Shown piece by piece: positions 31,180 through 43,884 of a DNA stretch of 64,000 nt. Below the pieces are notes generated by a model. That model was not told the DNA's origin and made no database searches. It saw only the letters and a program-made list of their open reading frames with translations. The stretch lies in the NCBI GenBank assembly GCA_019022495.1, contig JAFEKR010000003.1, positions 2,170,001 to 2,234,000 on the forward strand, given 5' to 3'. This DNA comes from Epichloe hybrida (taxonomy: Eukaryota > Ascomycota > Sordariomycetes > Hypocreales > Clavicipitaceae). Both the position numbers and the translations under genes were made by a program. The stretch's first letter is position 1. Each line of letters opens with the position of its first letter.

Positions 31180-34100
31180 ATAGTTATCTAGTTAGTTAAG
31201 ATAAAGCTCTTAAGGGCCTTATTAGGTAATACCTTTATAAAGGTATTAGCTAGGTTATTCTCTCTGTTAATCTATTAGATCTTATAGAGTTCTTAGTATT
31301 TATATAACTATTAAAGGGCTATAATATTAATTATTAGGCGTTTCTCCTTCGTTATACTAAGCTTAATAAGGCACTTATATAAGGAGTATAAATCCGTATA
31401 TATAATAACTAGGATCTTTAGGAGCTTTAGTTAGTTAGTAACTAAGTTTAGGGTAGTTATAATTACGTAAGCTATATTAATACTAGCTACTATACTATAA
31501 ACTTCTAAGGTAAGCACGCTTTGTGTAACTCTCTTACTCTTTGTTAAGCTAAAGTATATAATATTACCTTTAATTATAAACTTGCTATTAGTATAGTCTT
31601 TATTCGCTAGGATAAGTATATATCCTAGTTATAAGGATAGGTCCTAGTTATTAGTAAAGGATTTATTTATAAAGGTAAAGAGCTTTATTTTCTTAAGGTT
31701 AATTAGGATAAATATTAGACCTCTCTCTAGGTAATTTATCTGCTACTTTAGGTAGTAATTAAGGGCTTTTATATCCTCTAGGGTTAGCTCCTAGTATTAT
31801 ATAGTAATAGATAGGTTAAAGTAAGCCTCTAGTTAGCAAATTAAGGTAATATAAGCGCCTTAGGCCCTTTGCTTAATATATTTACGCTTTAAGTTAGTTA
31901 TTAGAACTAACTCTAACTTATTACTCTACCCTTTCTACTAGATCTTAATAGTATTATTCTCTAGTAAGATAATACTACTATTAAATGTAAGAGAGTAGTC
32001 CTAAGTTAGGAATTACTTTAGCTTTATGTTAAAGCTTACTATAGTAAGCTAGGTCTCTTCCTTCTTAGAGAACTTCTTATCTAAGAGGCTAATTATGTTA
32101 TTAGTTTGTATTCTAATGTAAGTAAAGTTAGGGCTTTCCTTTATAGTTATAAGTAGGCAGGGATTATATATAGAGGTTTCTATCTAGAGGTTTCTATCTA
32201 GAGGTTCTTTCTATAATGCTTATAATACATAACTTACTAGTGTGTTCCTACCTTTACAAGCCTATAGAGAGGTTTTATAACCCTTAAGATTATACTAGGT
32301 AGGTAAAGATACTATATCTAAATTAGTAAGCGCGCTAGGATTAGCCACTCTAGTAATATATAGGCCTGTATATAAGCCTAATAGATATCCCTTAGCTAGA
32401 TAAGGAATTTCCTTAATCTTATAGATAAGGCTATTGCGAGGATAAGACATTAGCTCGCGCGTTAAATCATTAGGGCCTGTGTAAGAATAGCCTGTTTCCC
32501 TTTATCCTTATACCCTTAGATTATAAGGCGTAACTTTTTATAGGGTTCTATTATCTTACCCTTAATCTCATTAATAATCCAGGAATTAAAGATTTAAATT
32601 CCACTATATTCTTCCTTATTAAATATAATAAATTTAAATATACCTTACTTAATTAGAGCATTGATTTCCGCTTTTGTTAATAGCTTAAAAGGTTTGCTAG
32701 GGGTCTTAATAATTCCTTCCTTATATAGCTTAATTATAAGAGCTAGGTTACTATATTCTTTTGCTAATAGAAAGGTATTAGTACCTTAAGGTATTATAGG
32801 AGGGTTCTTCTATAGCCTTCCGCATCCTTGCTTTAGTGGTATTAGTGGCACTATATTTTTATTATAGGCCTCTTACCCTTTTTCTCCTTTCTCTTTACTA
32901 GGCTTTACTATCTTCTTTACACTAGGATTATTATAGTAAGGCTTAATAGATATTAACCTAAAGGTCTTTAGGCCTCTAGGCATATTAAGTATATAGCTTT
33001 CTCTAGTAATTACTAGTAGCTTATATAGACTTAACTATCCCTTACTTTCTTACTAAACCTTAACCTTTAATCTAAGTAGTAAGCTAAGGGTCTTTAAGGT
33101 ATCTAGGCTATTACATTTAGTAAGGGCCTTATTAACCTTCTAGATAGCATAAAGTCTCTTAATCTCTTTAGTAGCCTTCTATACTATAATTACACGCTAT
33201 ATAATATTAGGTAATAGTAAGGACTTATTTATTATACATAGGTAAGCTCTAAAGATAAGGAGGGTTAAGATAAGGCTATTAGGGCCTACGGTGTTATTTA
33301 GGGCCTTAATTACTATTTAAAGGGCAATAGGTTCTGGCATTATAGGGCATTCGCATCTAATTATATTATAGGCTCTTTAGAGTGGCCTATAATACCTTTT
33401 AACCTTCCCTATACTATAGTATGCCTTAATAGGGACTTCCTTAATTAAAATTAATATTAAAGCTATAAATTATCTAAATTCATTACTATAGAAGTTTATT
33501 CTAGTGTCTATAATAATAAAGTCTAGGGGGCCTAGGTAAGCATTAATCTAGCACATTTAGAGGGCTTCCTAGGTTATTTTTACAAAGATATTATTAAGGA
33601 ATTTCACTATGTTAAACGCTATAGCCATATCTATAGCATAGAGTGTAGGGTAGTTACTATTTAGGTAAAAGATATTTACTATTACTTTATAATTAAAGCT
33701 ATACTTATCCTTAAGGGTAAACTTAAAGCAATTAGAGCTATCTACGTATATTTAGCATTAGTAGCAGATTCTCATTAGCTCCCTAATAGCTTTAATATTA
33801 ATATTATGCCCTAATCTACAGAAAACCTTGTGTAAACATTAGATTAATAGATATCCAAAGCGGTGGTGTAATTACTATAGTTTACCTTCTATAAGGTAAC
33901 TCTAAGTAATTACTTTTTCTTTCTATATAAGAAGTATCTAGGCGTGGCCTTATTTATATATAATAGGGACTTTAATATTTCCTTATTATAGCGTATTCTT
34001 AGAGATATTAAAATTAATCTTTAAATAGTCTATATTATTAAGGGATAAAAGAAATAGAGTATTCGTAGGGATAACCTAAAAGAGGATGTTTCTAAAGGGA

Positions 34101-34930
34101 GTAAGTATATTAGCTACTCTAAGCGTAATAATTAGGTCTCCTACGCTAAATCTAACTAATGCCTTCTTCTCTATTAATTCATTAAGCTACAATGTGGGTA
34201 TCTAATATTATAAAGCAAGAAATTAAGGGTACCCTACTATAGAGAACTTTGCGGCTCCTATATTAAGCATAATCCCTTAGAATATTACATAGGAATAGTA
34301 ATCTTCTAATATAAACATTACTAGGGCTTTATTTACGAGTTCCTGCTAAAAGGGGTCTTCTTTACTTAGACTATAATAAGCTGCTTACCTTATTAGGAAT
34401 TAAACCATTCTTTCGCCATTAATCTAGGTTCTATAAGTAAAGAAGCTTATAGGTACTAGCCTATTTATATTATTAAGGCTATTATTAAATCTAATGCTCT
34501 TTATATACTAAGTAATTTTGTTATTAATAGGGGGTTAGGACTTATGTTTTCCCTTATACTAAGTAAGAAATAAATAATATAAGTTATTAGTTAAATCTAT
34601 AAGGTAGTAATTCTTAAAGCATTAAAACGCCTTCTTATAGTTCTCTTTAGGGTACTTAGATAACTAGTATCCTTCCTTACTATATATATAGCACTTCTTT
34701 ATATAAGGAGTACCTCCTCTTCCTTATAGTTTTAAGGGGTATTAGGTCTCTTTTCTAGTCCTATTATATCTTTAGTTAGTCTAGAATTACTCTAGGGTTA
34801 TAGCTTTAGTTAGGAACTATTAATAGTTCTTTTTCTCTTCCTTAATAAGATAAAGGGTTATTCTAATCCGTTTATAGAACTCTTATAGTCTATCTAGCGG
34901 ATCTATAATTACTCCTTTATATTCTAGAAT
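31180..34930 (-). pseudogene. Copia C integrase/RT/RNase H remnant
   Basis: Minus-strand translation gives, from right to left: an integrase core (LDFIIIDTRINFYSNEF and IKAYYSIGKVKRYYRPL near 33540-33350), then RT/RNase H with RVTRSVLASEVYSI and SQLGYILILA-like segments (about 31700-31500), and the RNase H tail LANTFIKVLPNKALKSFI near 31250. This is the Copia order integrase-RT-RNase H. Gln/Trp codons are often stops. The frame is cut by Gypsy D at 34936. Confidence 0.82.
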
Positions 34931-34940
34931 ACTATAATAG

Positions 34941-35158
34941 TGTGAGAACAAAGGGGTAGCTAGGGAAGAGGTATAGGGGCGTTCGTATATTGACTGAAGC
35001 TTGCTAGGTCTAAGTGTGTTATGCGTACAAGTCGCTAACTTATAGGTAGTGACTTACTAGTGTCACGTAGACCTAGCCCTAGGGCGTGGTACGCCCGCCT
35101 AGTAGTGCGCTAGCGCGCGGGTGTTGTGAGTAGGGCCTCATATGAGTAGGGCCTCACA
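34941..35158 (-). repeat. Left (3') LTR of Gypsy element D
   Basis: 218 bp. Its end contains two copies of GAGTAGGGCCTCA, 16 bp apart, and the palindromic GCGCTAGCGCGC, features shared with the right LTR. Confidence 0.92.
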
Positions 35159-36499
35159 ATTGCCCCCCCACTTTTAGCCAGGCTCCCGAACGGCTTTCGG
35201 TAGGTACTATGCAGCTATTCGCCAAGTGGCAGCCATACCAAAACAATAACAAACAACATTAGTGTTTAAGTACAAATTCACCTACAACTCCCTATTATAT
35301 TACTAACTTTTCCCTTTCTTATCCATAGCAAACTTTTCCCTAGATACCATCACATCATTAGTTACTATAACTTTACCTTTACTACTTATCTTATTATTAG
35401 AATAGAATTAGACAGGGAAAGCATTAAGAGCATTATTATTATAGCTATCCCTAATATCTATTTAAGAGGATATTCCTATATGCATTATCTGCGCATAGGT
35501 TACGCGGACTTTAAGAAGAATTCTCTAGCTAAGCCTAACATCCCTTAGATTAACTATTAATTCCCTAGCGCACTAACTACCATTATTAAAGGGAAATATT
35601 TAAAGCATTATATCTAGTATATTAAATATAGTAATACTTATAAGACAGTAAGTATATTATATTCTCTACTCTTTTAGTCCCTAATCGCCTATGTCTCTCT
35701 AGGTAATACTAACTATACAAGGGGATTTTCTAGATCTTCTTACTACCCTTAATTAGGTAAAAACTTTAATAGACGCCCTAAGCAATTAGGACCCTAATAA
35801 CCCTAATAATTATATATTTTCTAAGGTAACTTACCGCTATTTTAGCACTTATTGTCTAAACCTTATTTTAGGGTTTAATCACGCTAATATAGCTTATTAT
35901 GTTTCCTTTAGTTTAACCAGGGCTACTAAGGTCTATTAGGTATGTTTTATTATATATTCTCTAGACCTTTACTTACTCCCTAGGTAGGCCGCTTTAGCCA
36001 CGTATAATTAGTATATTATTTTACGCTAGTAACTTTTAGTTACTATATATCCTACCCCTGCCCTAGGGATTATAAGTTATTACTCCTCCTTTACTACCTA
36101 TTTGCTAACTTTTATAGCTAAACTACGCTACATATTATAATTCCTAGAAGAGAAAAATAACTTTATAGCTACAATATTATAATCTAGGATTTATACCCTA
36201 GGGGGTAGCAAAGCACTAGTTTTTCTAGGCAATAGAGGTAGTAGTTTAGGAGGATAAGAGTAAGGGCGCTAAGTACCTCCTTTATAATAGCGTCGTTTTA
36301 ACATATAAGGGGGTAACTATAGAAGGGTTTCCTATAAGACTCCCCTCCTTATAGGTATCTTTTCTTTTATTATTTAGTAAATAGTCTAACAAGGGTTTTA
36401 ATTAGAGTGTAATAGCAGCCAACAAGGCTAGGCCTTTTTTTATAATTACCTTATCCCTTATTACTTATAACTTAATTACATCTTACTATGCTTTCTACT

Positions 36500-39400
36500 T
36501 ATTTTACTTTAATAGAAAGCTTAAATTACGCGTTAAGCGCCTTCTATATCTTCTAACGCTACCTATTAATTATATTCGCTTAGCTAGCCCTTCTATTTCA
36601 CTAGGTATTCATTACCCTTACGTATCTTCCTATAATCCCTAACTTCTTTAACTTTAAACTTATTATTATTATCTTTAAGGTCTAGTATTAGCATATCCTT
36701 ATCTAGGGCATCTTCCTAGTAATTCTATAGCTCTAATAGGCTAACGTAGAACACGTTATATAGTTAGCTATACTTATTAGGTAGTGCTAGTTAGTACGCT
36801 TATTTACCTATAGCATTAAGTATCCAAAATAGCCTAATAAATCTTAGGTTTAGCTTCTATTTCGCGTCCTTAAGCCTAATATTCTTTACTAATAGTAGTA
36901 CTAAGTCTCCTCTTTTTAAGGTTATTAGCTAATATCTCTAGTTATAGTACTTCGCTTACACTTCAGTAGCCCTTGCCTAGTTATACGCTAGTTTCTTCCT
37001 AACCTTATATAGCTTTTTAACACACATATAAGCCTCTAGGACCTCCCTCTCTATGCTCTTACCCTTAAGAGTAAAGCAGAACTTAGGCAAATAGCCTATA
37101 AGAGCGTAGTTAGAGGAGTAGCCCGTTATCCTATTAATAGCATTATTACACGTAAATTAAGCTATTAGGAGTAGCTTTAGCTATAGTTATTAGTTCTCTT
37201 TAATAAAACATTATAGGTAATACTTAAGCACCTAATTCATCCTCTCTATCTACCTATTAGTTTAGGGGTAAAACGCTATTAAAAGCCTCTGCTTCACACA
37301 TAACTAGTAACATACCTCCAACTAGAATTAGCTTATAAATACTAATCCTCTATTAGATATAATACCCTCTAGCGCTCCAAATTATAGCTTAATCTCCTTA
37401 TAGAATAACTTTACTAATTTAGCTATATTAATTATAGTTTTTATAGGAAGGAAGATAGAGTACTTAGTAAATCAGTCCATAATTACTAGGATTACATTAG
37501 TTTCTCGCTTACCTAGCCGCACTAGTAGCAAACCTATAATAAAGTCTATTAAGATCTCCGCCCACAGTCACCTTAGTATTAGTAGTAATTTAAGGCTTCT
37601 ATAGGGGCAGTGCTATCTTACTACAACGCGCTAGCATACTCTATAGCTAGATATATAGTCTAAAACAGCTTTACTTATTACTAGCCACTAATAGTAACAT
37701 TTTAGTAGCTCTAGAGTGTATTTAGTCCTAAAGTAACCCACTAATAGATTATTATAGTGTAGCTATAGAAGCTCCTATTATAAGATAGGCTCCTATAGAA
37801 TAACTACCTAGTCTTTATATATTAGGAGGCCCCTTATACTATATAACTATAAACTAGCTTTTCCCCTCCCTTTTACTTAGGAGTTAACCTTACCTCCGTG
37901 CTTTTATAAATCTAAATCTTAGTCCTATGCCTTCTATAGTAGTTACACTAATAGTTCATTTACCACAGATTAGTAAGGATTTAGTAACATAACAGCCCCC
38001 TAAATCACTTATACTATACTAACATCTTAAACATATACTACCTTCTCCTTAAAATCACCCTTATTTAGCTAACCTATTACTAGATCTATAGTAGCTAACT
38101 AGCCTTCCACCTAGGCTACTCTTACCTTAGTAGGTTCTAAGACTAGCGTTACGCTATAACTTCTTTAATATATTAGTACTTCTTCTTCTACCATAAAGAT
38201 ATTTACTATCTTCCTTTAAAGCTCTAGTAGGAGCGCCCTATTTAACATAGGTTTGCCCTTATAATTAGACCTTCTTAATAGTATATCCGCAGGGTTACTT
38301 TTCCTTAGTCTATACTTAATTATAAAATAGAAAGGGCAGAGGAATATACACTATTATACCTATCTTCTATTTAGCTTCTACTACCTTATAAAGGTTTATA
38401 GGTTATAATAGTCTAATAGGACCTCCACAGGTGTCTCCACGCCTTTAATATAATATTACTAGTGTTTAAATAACTCTACTATAGCAAGCAGCTCTTAATT
38501 AGCTATACTATAGTTATATTTAGCGTCTATAAACTTCCTTAACTAAAAGGCTACTAGATACTAATAGCCCTTATTATCTTACTAAGATAGAATTCCTGCT
38601 ATTACAAAAATCAAGGCATCTATCTTAATACGCACTACCTAACTTAGGTTATAGTATTAGAGTAAAGGCGCTTGCTAAAAGGTATCTTTTAGCTAGTTAA
38701 ATGCTAACCGCTCCTTTTCTCTAAATATAAACCTCCTAGTCTAGATGCTATTTTAACTGCCCTTTATTAACACGTAAAGAGATACTATAATTCCGGAGTA
38801 TCTATAAATAAACCATTAGTAGAAGTTATAAAACCTAAGAAATAACTATATATCCTTAAAACTTATTAGCTCCTTCTATTCTCTAATTATATTAACCTAG
38901 TAAGTATCTATTAATATCCTATTAATAAAGAGAATAAACCCTAGGAATTCTACTAATTCCTTATAGAAAGAGTACTTAAAGGGTTTTATATATAACTCCG
39001 CTAACCTTATGTATTTAAGGACTTACTTAATATATTTAGTATGCTCCTCCTTTATCTTAAAGAAGATTAAGATATTATCTAAATACACTACATAAATAGT
39101 GTTAACTAGCCTATATAGCGCTTTATAGATATAACTCTAGAAAGTAGCTAGGGTATTTATTAACCTAAAAGGCATCACAAGGTACTTATAGTGCCTGTAA
39201 TGTGTGTAAAAAGCTATCTTCTATTTATTACCTTCTTTAATATAAATTCAGTAGTACGTGTCCTTAATATTAATCTTAGAAAAGAAACAGGCCCCTTAGT
39301 ATTAATTAAGGATCTCTAAAATCAGGGGGAGAGCGTAGTAATTCTTCTATATTACCTTATTAAGTCCTTAATAATTAACGCATAGCTATAGCGTTCTATC

Positions 39401-41330
39401 CTTCTTTAGCATAAATAGGATAGGCGCGCCCGCTAGGCTCTTTAAGGGTCTTATCTAGCCTTTCTTTAGGTTATTATTAATATATTCCCAGAGCTCCCTA
39501 AGTTCACTTTAGGAGAGAGAATAGATTAGTTTATATAGAGGTATAGCTCCTAGTATAAGATTAATTACATAGTTAGTTAACTTCTTTAATAGGAGGCTCC
39601 CTACCTTATCTAATACAAATATGTCTTTAAATTCACACAGTTCCTCTAGGATATCTTTAATAGTTCTATATACTTTCGCCTCCTCTTTATCTTTAAGAGG
39701 GATAAACTTATCTTCTATTATACCTATAATAGCATATATAATTATCTTATTACGTATTACCTTCGTAAACTTACAAGGAGTTAGTAGTAAAAAGGCTACC
39801 TTTCTCTTTTTAAACCACTATTCTTATAAGTATAAGCAGAGATATACATGTTCTTCTGTAAGTGTGTGTATTCTAATTAATATAGGGCTTCCCTCTACTC
39901 TTAGGTCCCTATTAATAGCTACATATAGTAACTTAAGGTCTCTCTCTTTGCCTTGTAAATCTTTAATTAAAATAGGCACCTTATAGATACTATATTAGGG
40001 GACTGTTAAAGCCCTTACTACCTTTAAGATAGGTGTTATAGCCTTAGCCTAATTAAGCTTATAAGTCTATATAAATTAGGCGCTTATAATGTTAATCTTA
40101 GCGTAACTATTAAGATTCGCTACTATTTTAATGTCTTTATACCCATAGATAGTAACTAGTGTGTAAAATCGGCGTCCTACTAGTACCCTAGTGTCTAAGG
40201 CAGAGGTAAGGGCTTCTACTTCTACCTCTAGGAGTTTTCCTAACCTTCTTATTAGTCTTTCCTTAGCTTATTATAATTATAGAAGAAATGCTTTATACTA
40301 CCATAGTTATAGCACTGTTTTCTTCCTCATGGTTTATTATTATTTAGGTAGGTAGCTAGGGTCTTTTCCTTATCCTTATCCTTATCTCTTCAGTCCCTAT
40401 TTAGCCAATGCCCTCATAGGGAGTTACGTCTTTAGTGTTAAGCTACCTTATATAGCCCCTTCTTTTCTAAATTATTTAGCTTTCGCTTATTCTTTAACAT
40501 CACCTCCTAGAATCACTAGGCGAGTTATACAACATCTTCTTATGTTAGACTAGTAATATTCACGTGTAAGTTAATATAATCTTATAAGTTAGGAAGTAAT
40601 TTTATAAAGAATATAAGAGCATAGGTCTTTTCTAGAGCTTATTCCAGGTATTTCTCTAGTAAATCCAAGTAAATACTAAACTTAATAAGGCTCTAGCCCT
40701 TCTTTTACTTCGCGTTTTCTAGCTACATAGCTATTTATGCATCACGACTTACGGAGTCTTTAAGCAGCATAAGGGTCTAGTCTTAGAACTTATCCTAGTT
40801 ATCCTTAGGATAATCCTAACTATTAGCTAGTTATTCTTTAACATATTAGTCCTATCTAGCCTAATAGTTTGTATATATGTAGTTAAGTATAAAGAGAATC
40901 TTTTAGTTATCCTAGTAATACTTCTTCTTTGCCCCCTTAAAGGCATAGCTAAGGTTATTAAGCTATATCTTATACTTCTACAGGTTTATAGGGTATTAGA
41001 GTTCTATAATATTTCAGACCTTAACTTCTTAGCTACTAAGGCTTAAGGATAAACTATCCTTTTAGCCCCTTTTCACTAGTTCTCTATAAGATTATATTAA
41101 GTTAGTAAGCTCCTTTTCTTAATCCTATAGTTCCTTAAGTTACTTAAGCTAGGTAATTCGCTCCCTAACCACTACCTCTTTTACTACTATAGTAGAGAGT
41201 ATAGCTTTAGATAAGGTTATAGAATATAGCATATCCCTAGCTATAGTGTTACTATTATCTAGCTAATCCTAAGTAATATATAGCATAGTTCTAGTAGATT
41301 AAGTTATTCTCCCCCCTATATTACTCTTAG
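36500..41330 (-). pseudogene. Gypsy D gag-pol remnant
   Basis: Read on the minus strand. Gag end: CYNYGSIKHFFYNYNK near 40310, a CCHC knuckle whose second and last Cys are Tyr, as G-to-A change predicts. RT: PLKSLAGAPILFMLKKD, YYALPLILEIL, ACFFSKINIKDTYY, HYKYLVMPF, VVYLDNILIFF between 39480 and 39010. Chromodomain: VKEVRDYRKIRKGNEYLVK.KG near 36660-36570. Stops match RIP of Gln, Arg and Trp codons. Confidence 0.87.
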
Positions 41331-41356
41331 GTAGCTAGTAGGAGAAGCTTTAGAAT

Positions 41357-41574
41357 TATAAGAATAAAGGGGTAGCTAGGCAAGAGGTATAGGGGCGTTT
41401 ATATATTAACTAAAGCTTGCTAGGTCTAAGTGTGTTATGCGTATAAGTCGCTAACTTATAGGTAGTAACTTACTAGTGTCACGTAGACCTAGCCCTAGGG
41501 CGTAGTGCGCCCGCCTGGTGGTGCGCTAGCGCGCGGGTGTTGTGAGTAGGGCCTCATGTGAGTAGGGCCTCACA
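41357..41574 (-). repeat. Right (5') LTR of Gypsy element D
   Basis: 218 bp, no length difference from the left copy; followed by target duplication AATAG. Starts with the RIP form TATAAGAATA. Confidence 0.92.
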
Positions 41575-41668
41575 AATAGGCTTTAATAAGTTAATTCTAA
41601 AGTGCCCTTTTAGTTTAGCTTACTTTAGGTACTACTTATTATAAGATAGCTAGTCTTTCTATAAGTTT

Positions 41669-41735
41669 TGTTAAAATATATAAGGCTTTGTAATCCTAGG
41701 TTCAGTAGGATCGGTCCACTCTTTTGATTTCAACA
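41669..41735 (+). repeat. Left LTR of the TRIM
   Basis: 67 bp, identical to 41941..42007. Contains ATATATAAGG, a TATA-like element, 8 bp from its start. Confidence 0.92.
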
Positions 41736-41747
41736 GGTTATGAGCCC

Positions 41748-41865
41748 GGTGGCGCAGTGGTTGTGGCTCACTGTAGCGTATTAGCCCGCCCACCACAGTG
41801 GAGCACTGCTCTGCGAGGCAAGGTTATGGGTTCGAACCCTGCCGAAAAAAAAAAAAAAAAAAAAA
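41748..41865 (+). ncRNA. tRNA-derived SINE-like Pol III unit inside the TRIM
   Basis: TGGCGCAGTGG (41750..41760) fits the A box and GGTTCGAACCC (41829..41839) fits the B box of Pol III type-2 promoters. The unit ends GCCG followed by 21 A. A-to-B spacing is 79 bp, too long for an ordinary tRNA, and no cloverleaf closes. This is the anatomy of a tRNA-derived SINE. I found no target duplication around it, so it may be captured rather than inserted by LINE machinery. Transcription is inferred only. Confidence 0.65.
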
Positions 41866-41940
41866 CAACTAAAGAAATTCAATTGCTAGTATAAGCCTAA
41901 CCTCCAATAGGGCACTTTGGATATACAATTCCAGGGGGAG

Positions 41941-42007
41941 TGTTAAAATATATAAGGCTTTGTAATCCTAGGTTCAGTAGGATCGGTCCACTCTTTTGAT
42001 TTCAACA
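41941..42007 (+). repeat. Right LTR of the TRIM
   Basis: 67 bp, identical to the left LTR; followed by target duplication AGTTT at 42008..42012. Confidence 0.92.
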
Positions 42008-42012
42008 AGTTT

Positions 42013-43884
42013 ATTAAAGCATTTAATTATTAACTTACTTAGGTTATTATTTACTATTTCTTATAGGGAAGTATTATTTTACTCTAGTAGATATCTTTAC
42101 TATATATCCTTAGTTTTAAATTATTCTCTTATATAGCTAATAAGCATAAGGAGATCTTATAGTTATCTAGGTTTAGAGAGGTAGTCTATATAGTATTATA
42201 GTGCTTTGCCTTTAAGTATAACCTTAAAAGCATAACTAGCTTATTTAGGCTAGATATTAAGTAACTTATACTTTCTATGGAATATTTAAAGCTTTAATTT
42301 AAGGATATTATAGTTATTAGTGCTATAAAGTTATTCTTTAAGGTATACCTTAGATAAGTTAATAATTTACTTTAGTAAAGGTCTCTAGGTCTATAGGGGT
42401 CCTCTAGGTATTTCCCTTTATATTTATAAAAGGGGTGGTAGGGTCTTTAGGAAGTAAGAGAGTAGCTTTATAAGCAGTACCCTTAGGGCTTATTATTCCC
42501 TCTAATTCTCCTCTTCCTTATATTAGGAAGGAGGAATTATAGCTCTTTAAGCTATGCTAATAGGGGCACTACTAGCCCTAGATAGTATAGGTTGCCTCTA
42601 TTAGTAACTCTCCTGCTTAGGGGTATTATTAGTAGTGTTACTAGGGTAATACTACTAACTTACCTCTAGTAAAAGTATAAGTAAGGGAGTTACCTATAAA
42701 TGCTTGTAAATAGTATCCTTAGGTAGTCTTAACTCTAGGTTAATTAACCTTCCTAGGGGAGATTAACTAGGCCTTCCTAGAGGGAATTAACTTAGTTTTC
42801 CTAGGGGAGTCTAGCTTATTAATCCTTTTAATAGTAATTATACTAATAACTAGGGTAATAGGGTAGGTTACCTAGTTCTAATATTACTATTATCTAGTAA
42901 ATCATAGAAAAACTCTTTATTTTATAGGTTCTTTTAGAAGCCTATATACTTCTTCCTAGCCTCTTTAATTTCTTTAAGAGTCTAAAATCTAAAATCTTCT
43001 TAGTTTACTACTTCTTTAAGGTTATTTACTATCTTAGTGCCTCTTCTAATAGTTATGTATACTTTATTATAAAGAAAATAGTCTTAAAGTTTATTCTATA
43101 AAAGGTCTCTTCCTTCCATGAACTTATCCCTTAATTACTTATAAAAGTTATTACTAAATTTAGAGAATAGTGTTTTTCTAAATAACCCTTGCTCCTTATA
43201 TTATTTAGTCTTTATAAGGATATAGAGACTAATTTCCTTAGGTATTATTATCTCTTTATATTTAGAACTTCCTATTTATTAAAGTAGTTTTTCTATAATA
43301 TATTATTAAAGCCTTATAGAGATATAAGGGTATAGGTTAGTGTAAACAGGGGTTTTTCCTTTATTAGGGTATTTATTATTATCTCCTATTTTAACGCCTT
43401 CCATAGCATTGTTATAGCTATTAGTCTTACTAGGAACTCTAAATTAACTAGAGGTCCTAGACAGTCTAGCTATATCTAACATTCTAATTAATTAAGGGAG
43501 GTAGATCTTATAATGTAAGGAGAGAAAGGGGTATAACTATAATTATATAACGTATTTCGTGTTTTGGATGTAAAGGATTACAAGGTAAGGCGGTTAACTT
43601 CAAATATGTAATAGAACGTATAATAAAGAAAGATAAGGGGATAGCTTAGCTACTAGCATTAAACCTTTCTTTATTATTTCAGAGTCTATATAGATATAGA
43701 TATTAATACTAAAGTAAGAAGAGAGCTATATTATACCTTTCTATTAGCATAACTTATTATTAAACATAGCCCTTCTATTTTATAGGGCAAGTTATTATTA
43801 GATAAGCTACCTCTTCTAATTAACCTTACTAATTTACGGTGTTTAAAGACTACGTGGTTATCTATGAAGGTAATCACTAATTAG
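42013..43884 (-). pseudogene. 5' part of Copia C (gag region), degraded
   Basis: By position this is the gag/protease side of Copia C between the TRIM and the 5' LTR. Composition is strongly AT-rich with scattered TAA/TAG on all frames. I could not identify a motif, so the assignment rests on the flanking LTR and on the integrase to the left. Confidence 0.45.

Larger units (their letters stand above)
34941..41574 (-). mobile_element. Ty3/Gypsy chromodomain retrotransposon D, inserted in Copia C
   Basis: Two 218-bp LTRs (34941..35158, 41357..41574) start TGTGAGAACA (RIP form TATAAGAATA) and end CCTCACA. The 5-bp duplication AATAG lies at 34936..34940 and 41575..41579. A minus-strand polypurine tract AGTGGGGGGGCAAT abuts the left LTR, so the right LTR is the 5' one. 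Internal remnants: a degenerate CCHC zinc knuckle near 40265-40320, RT near 39010-39480, and a chromodomain near 36560-36670. Total 6.63 kb, a normal Gypsy size. Confidence 0.93.
41669..42007 (+). mobile_element. TRIM: 339-bp miniature LTR retroelement with Pol III cassette
   Basis: Two identical 67-bp LTRs (41669..41735, 41941..42007) start TGTTAAAATATATAAGG and end TTTCAACA. The target duplication AGTTT is at 41664..41668 and 42008..42012. Next to the left LTR is GGTTATGAGCCC (41736..41747), complementary to the initiator tRNA-Met anticodon arm, as in Copia priming. Next to the right LTR is the polypurine tract AGGGGGAG (41933..41940). The 205-bp interior cannot encode a protein. It holds a tRNA-like A box, B box and a 21-A run. 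It is unmutated although surrounded by RIP-degraded DNA, which fits its size below the usual RIP length threshold and a recent insertion. Confidence 0.9.

Noticed and set aside
41748..41865. A genuine tRNA gene
   Set aside because: A and B boxes match, but spacing is 79 bp, no cloverleaf or anticodon arm forms, and the unit ends in poly(A).
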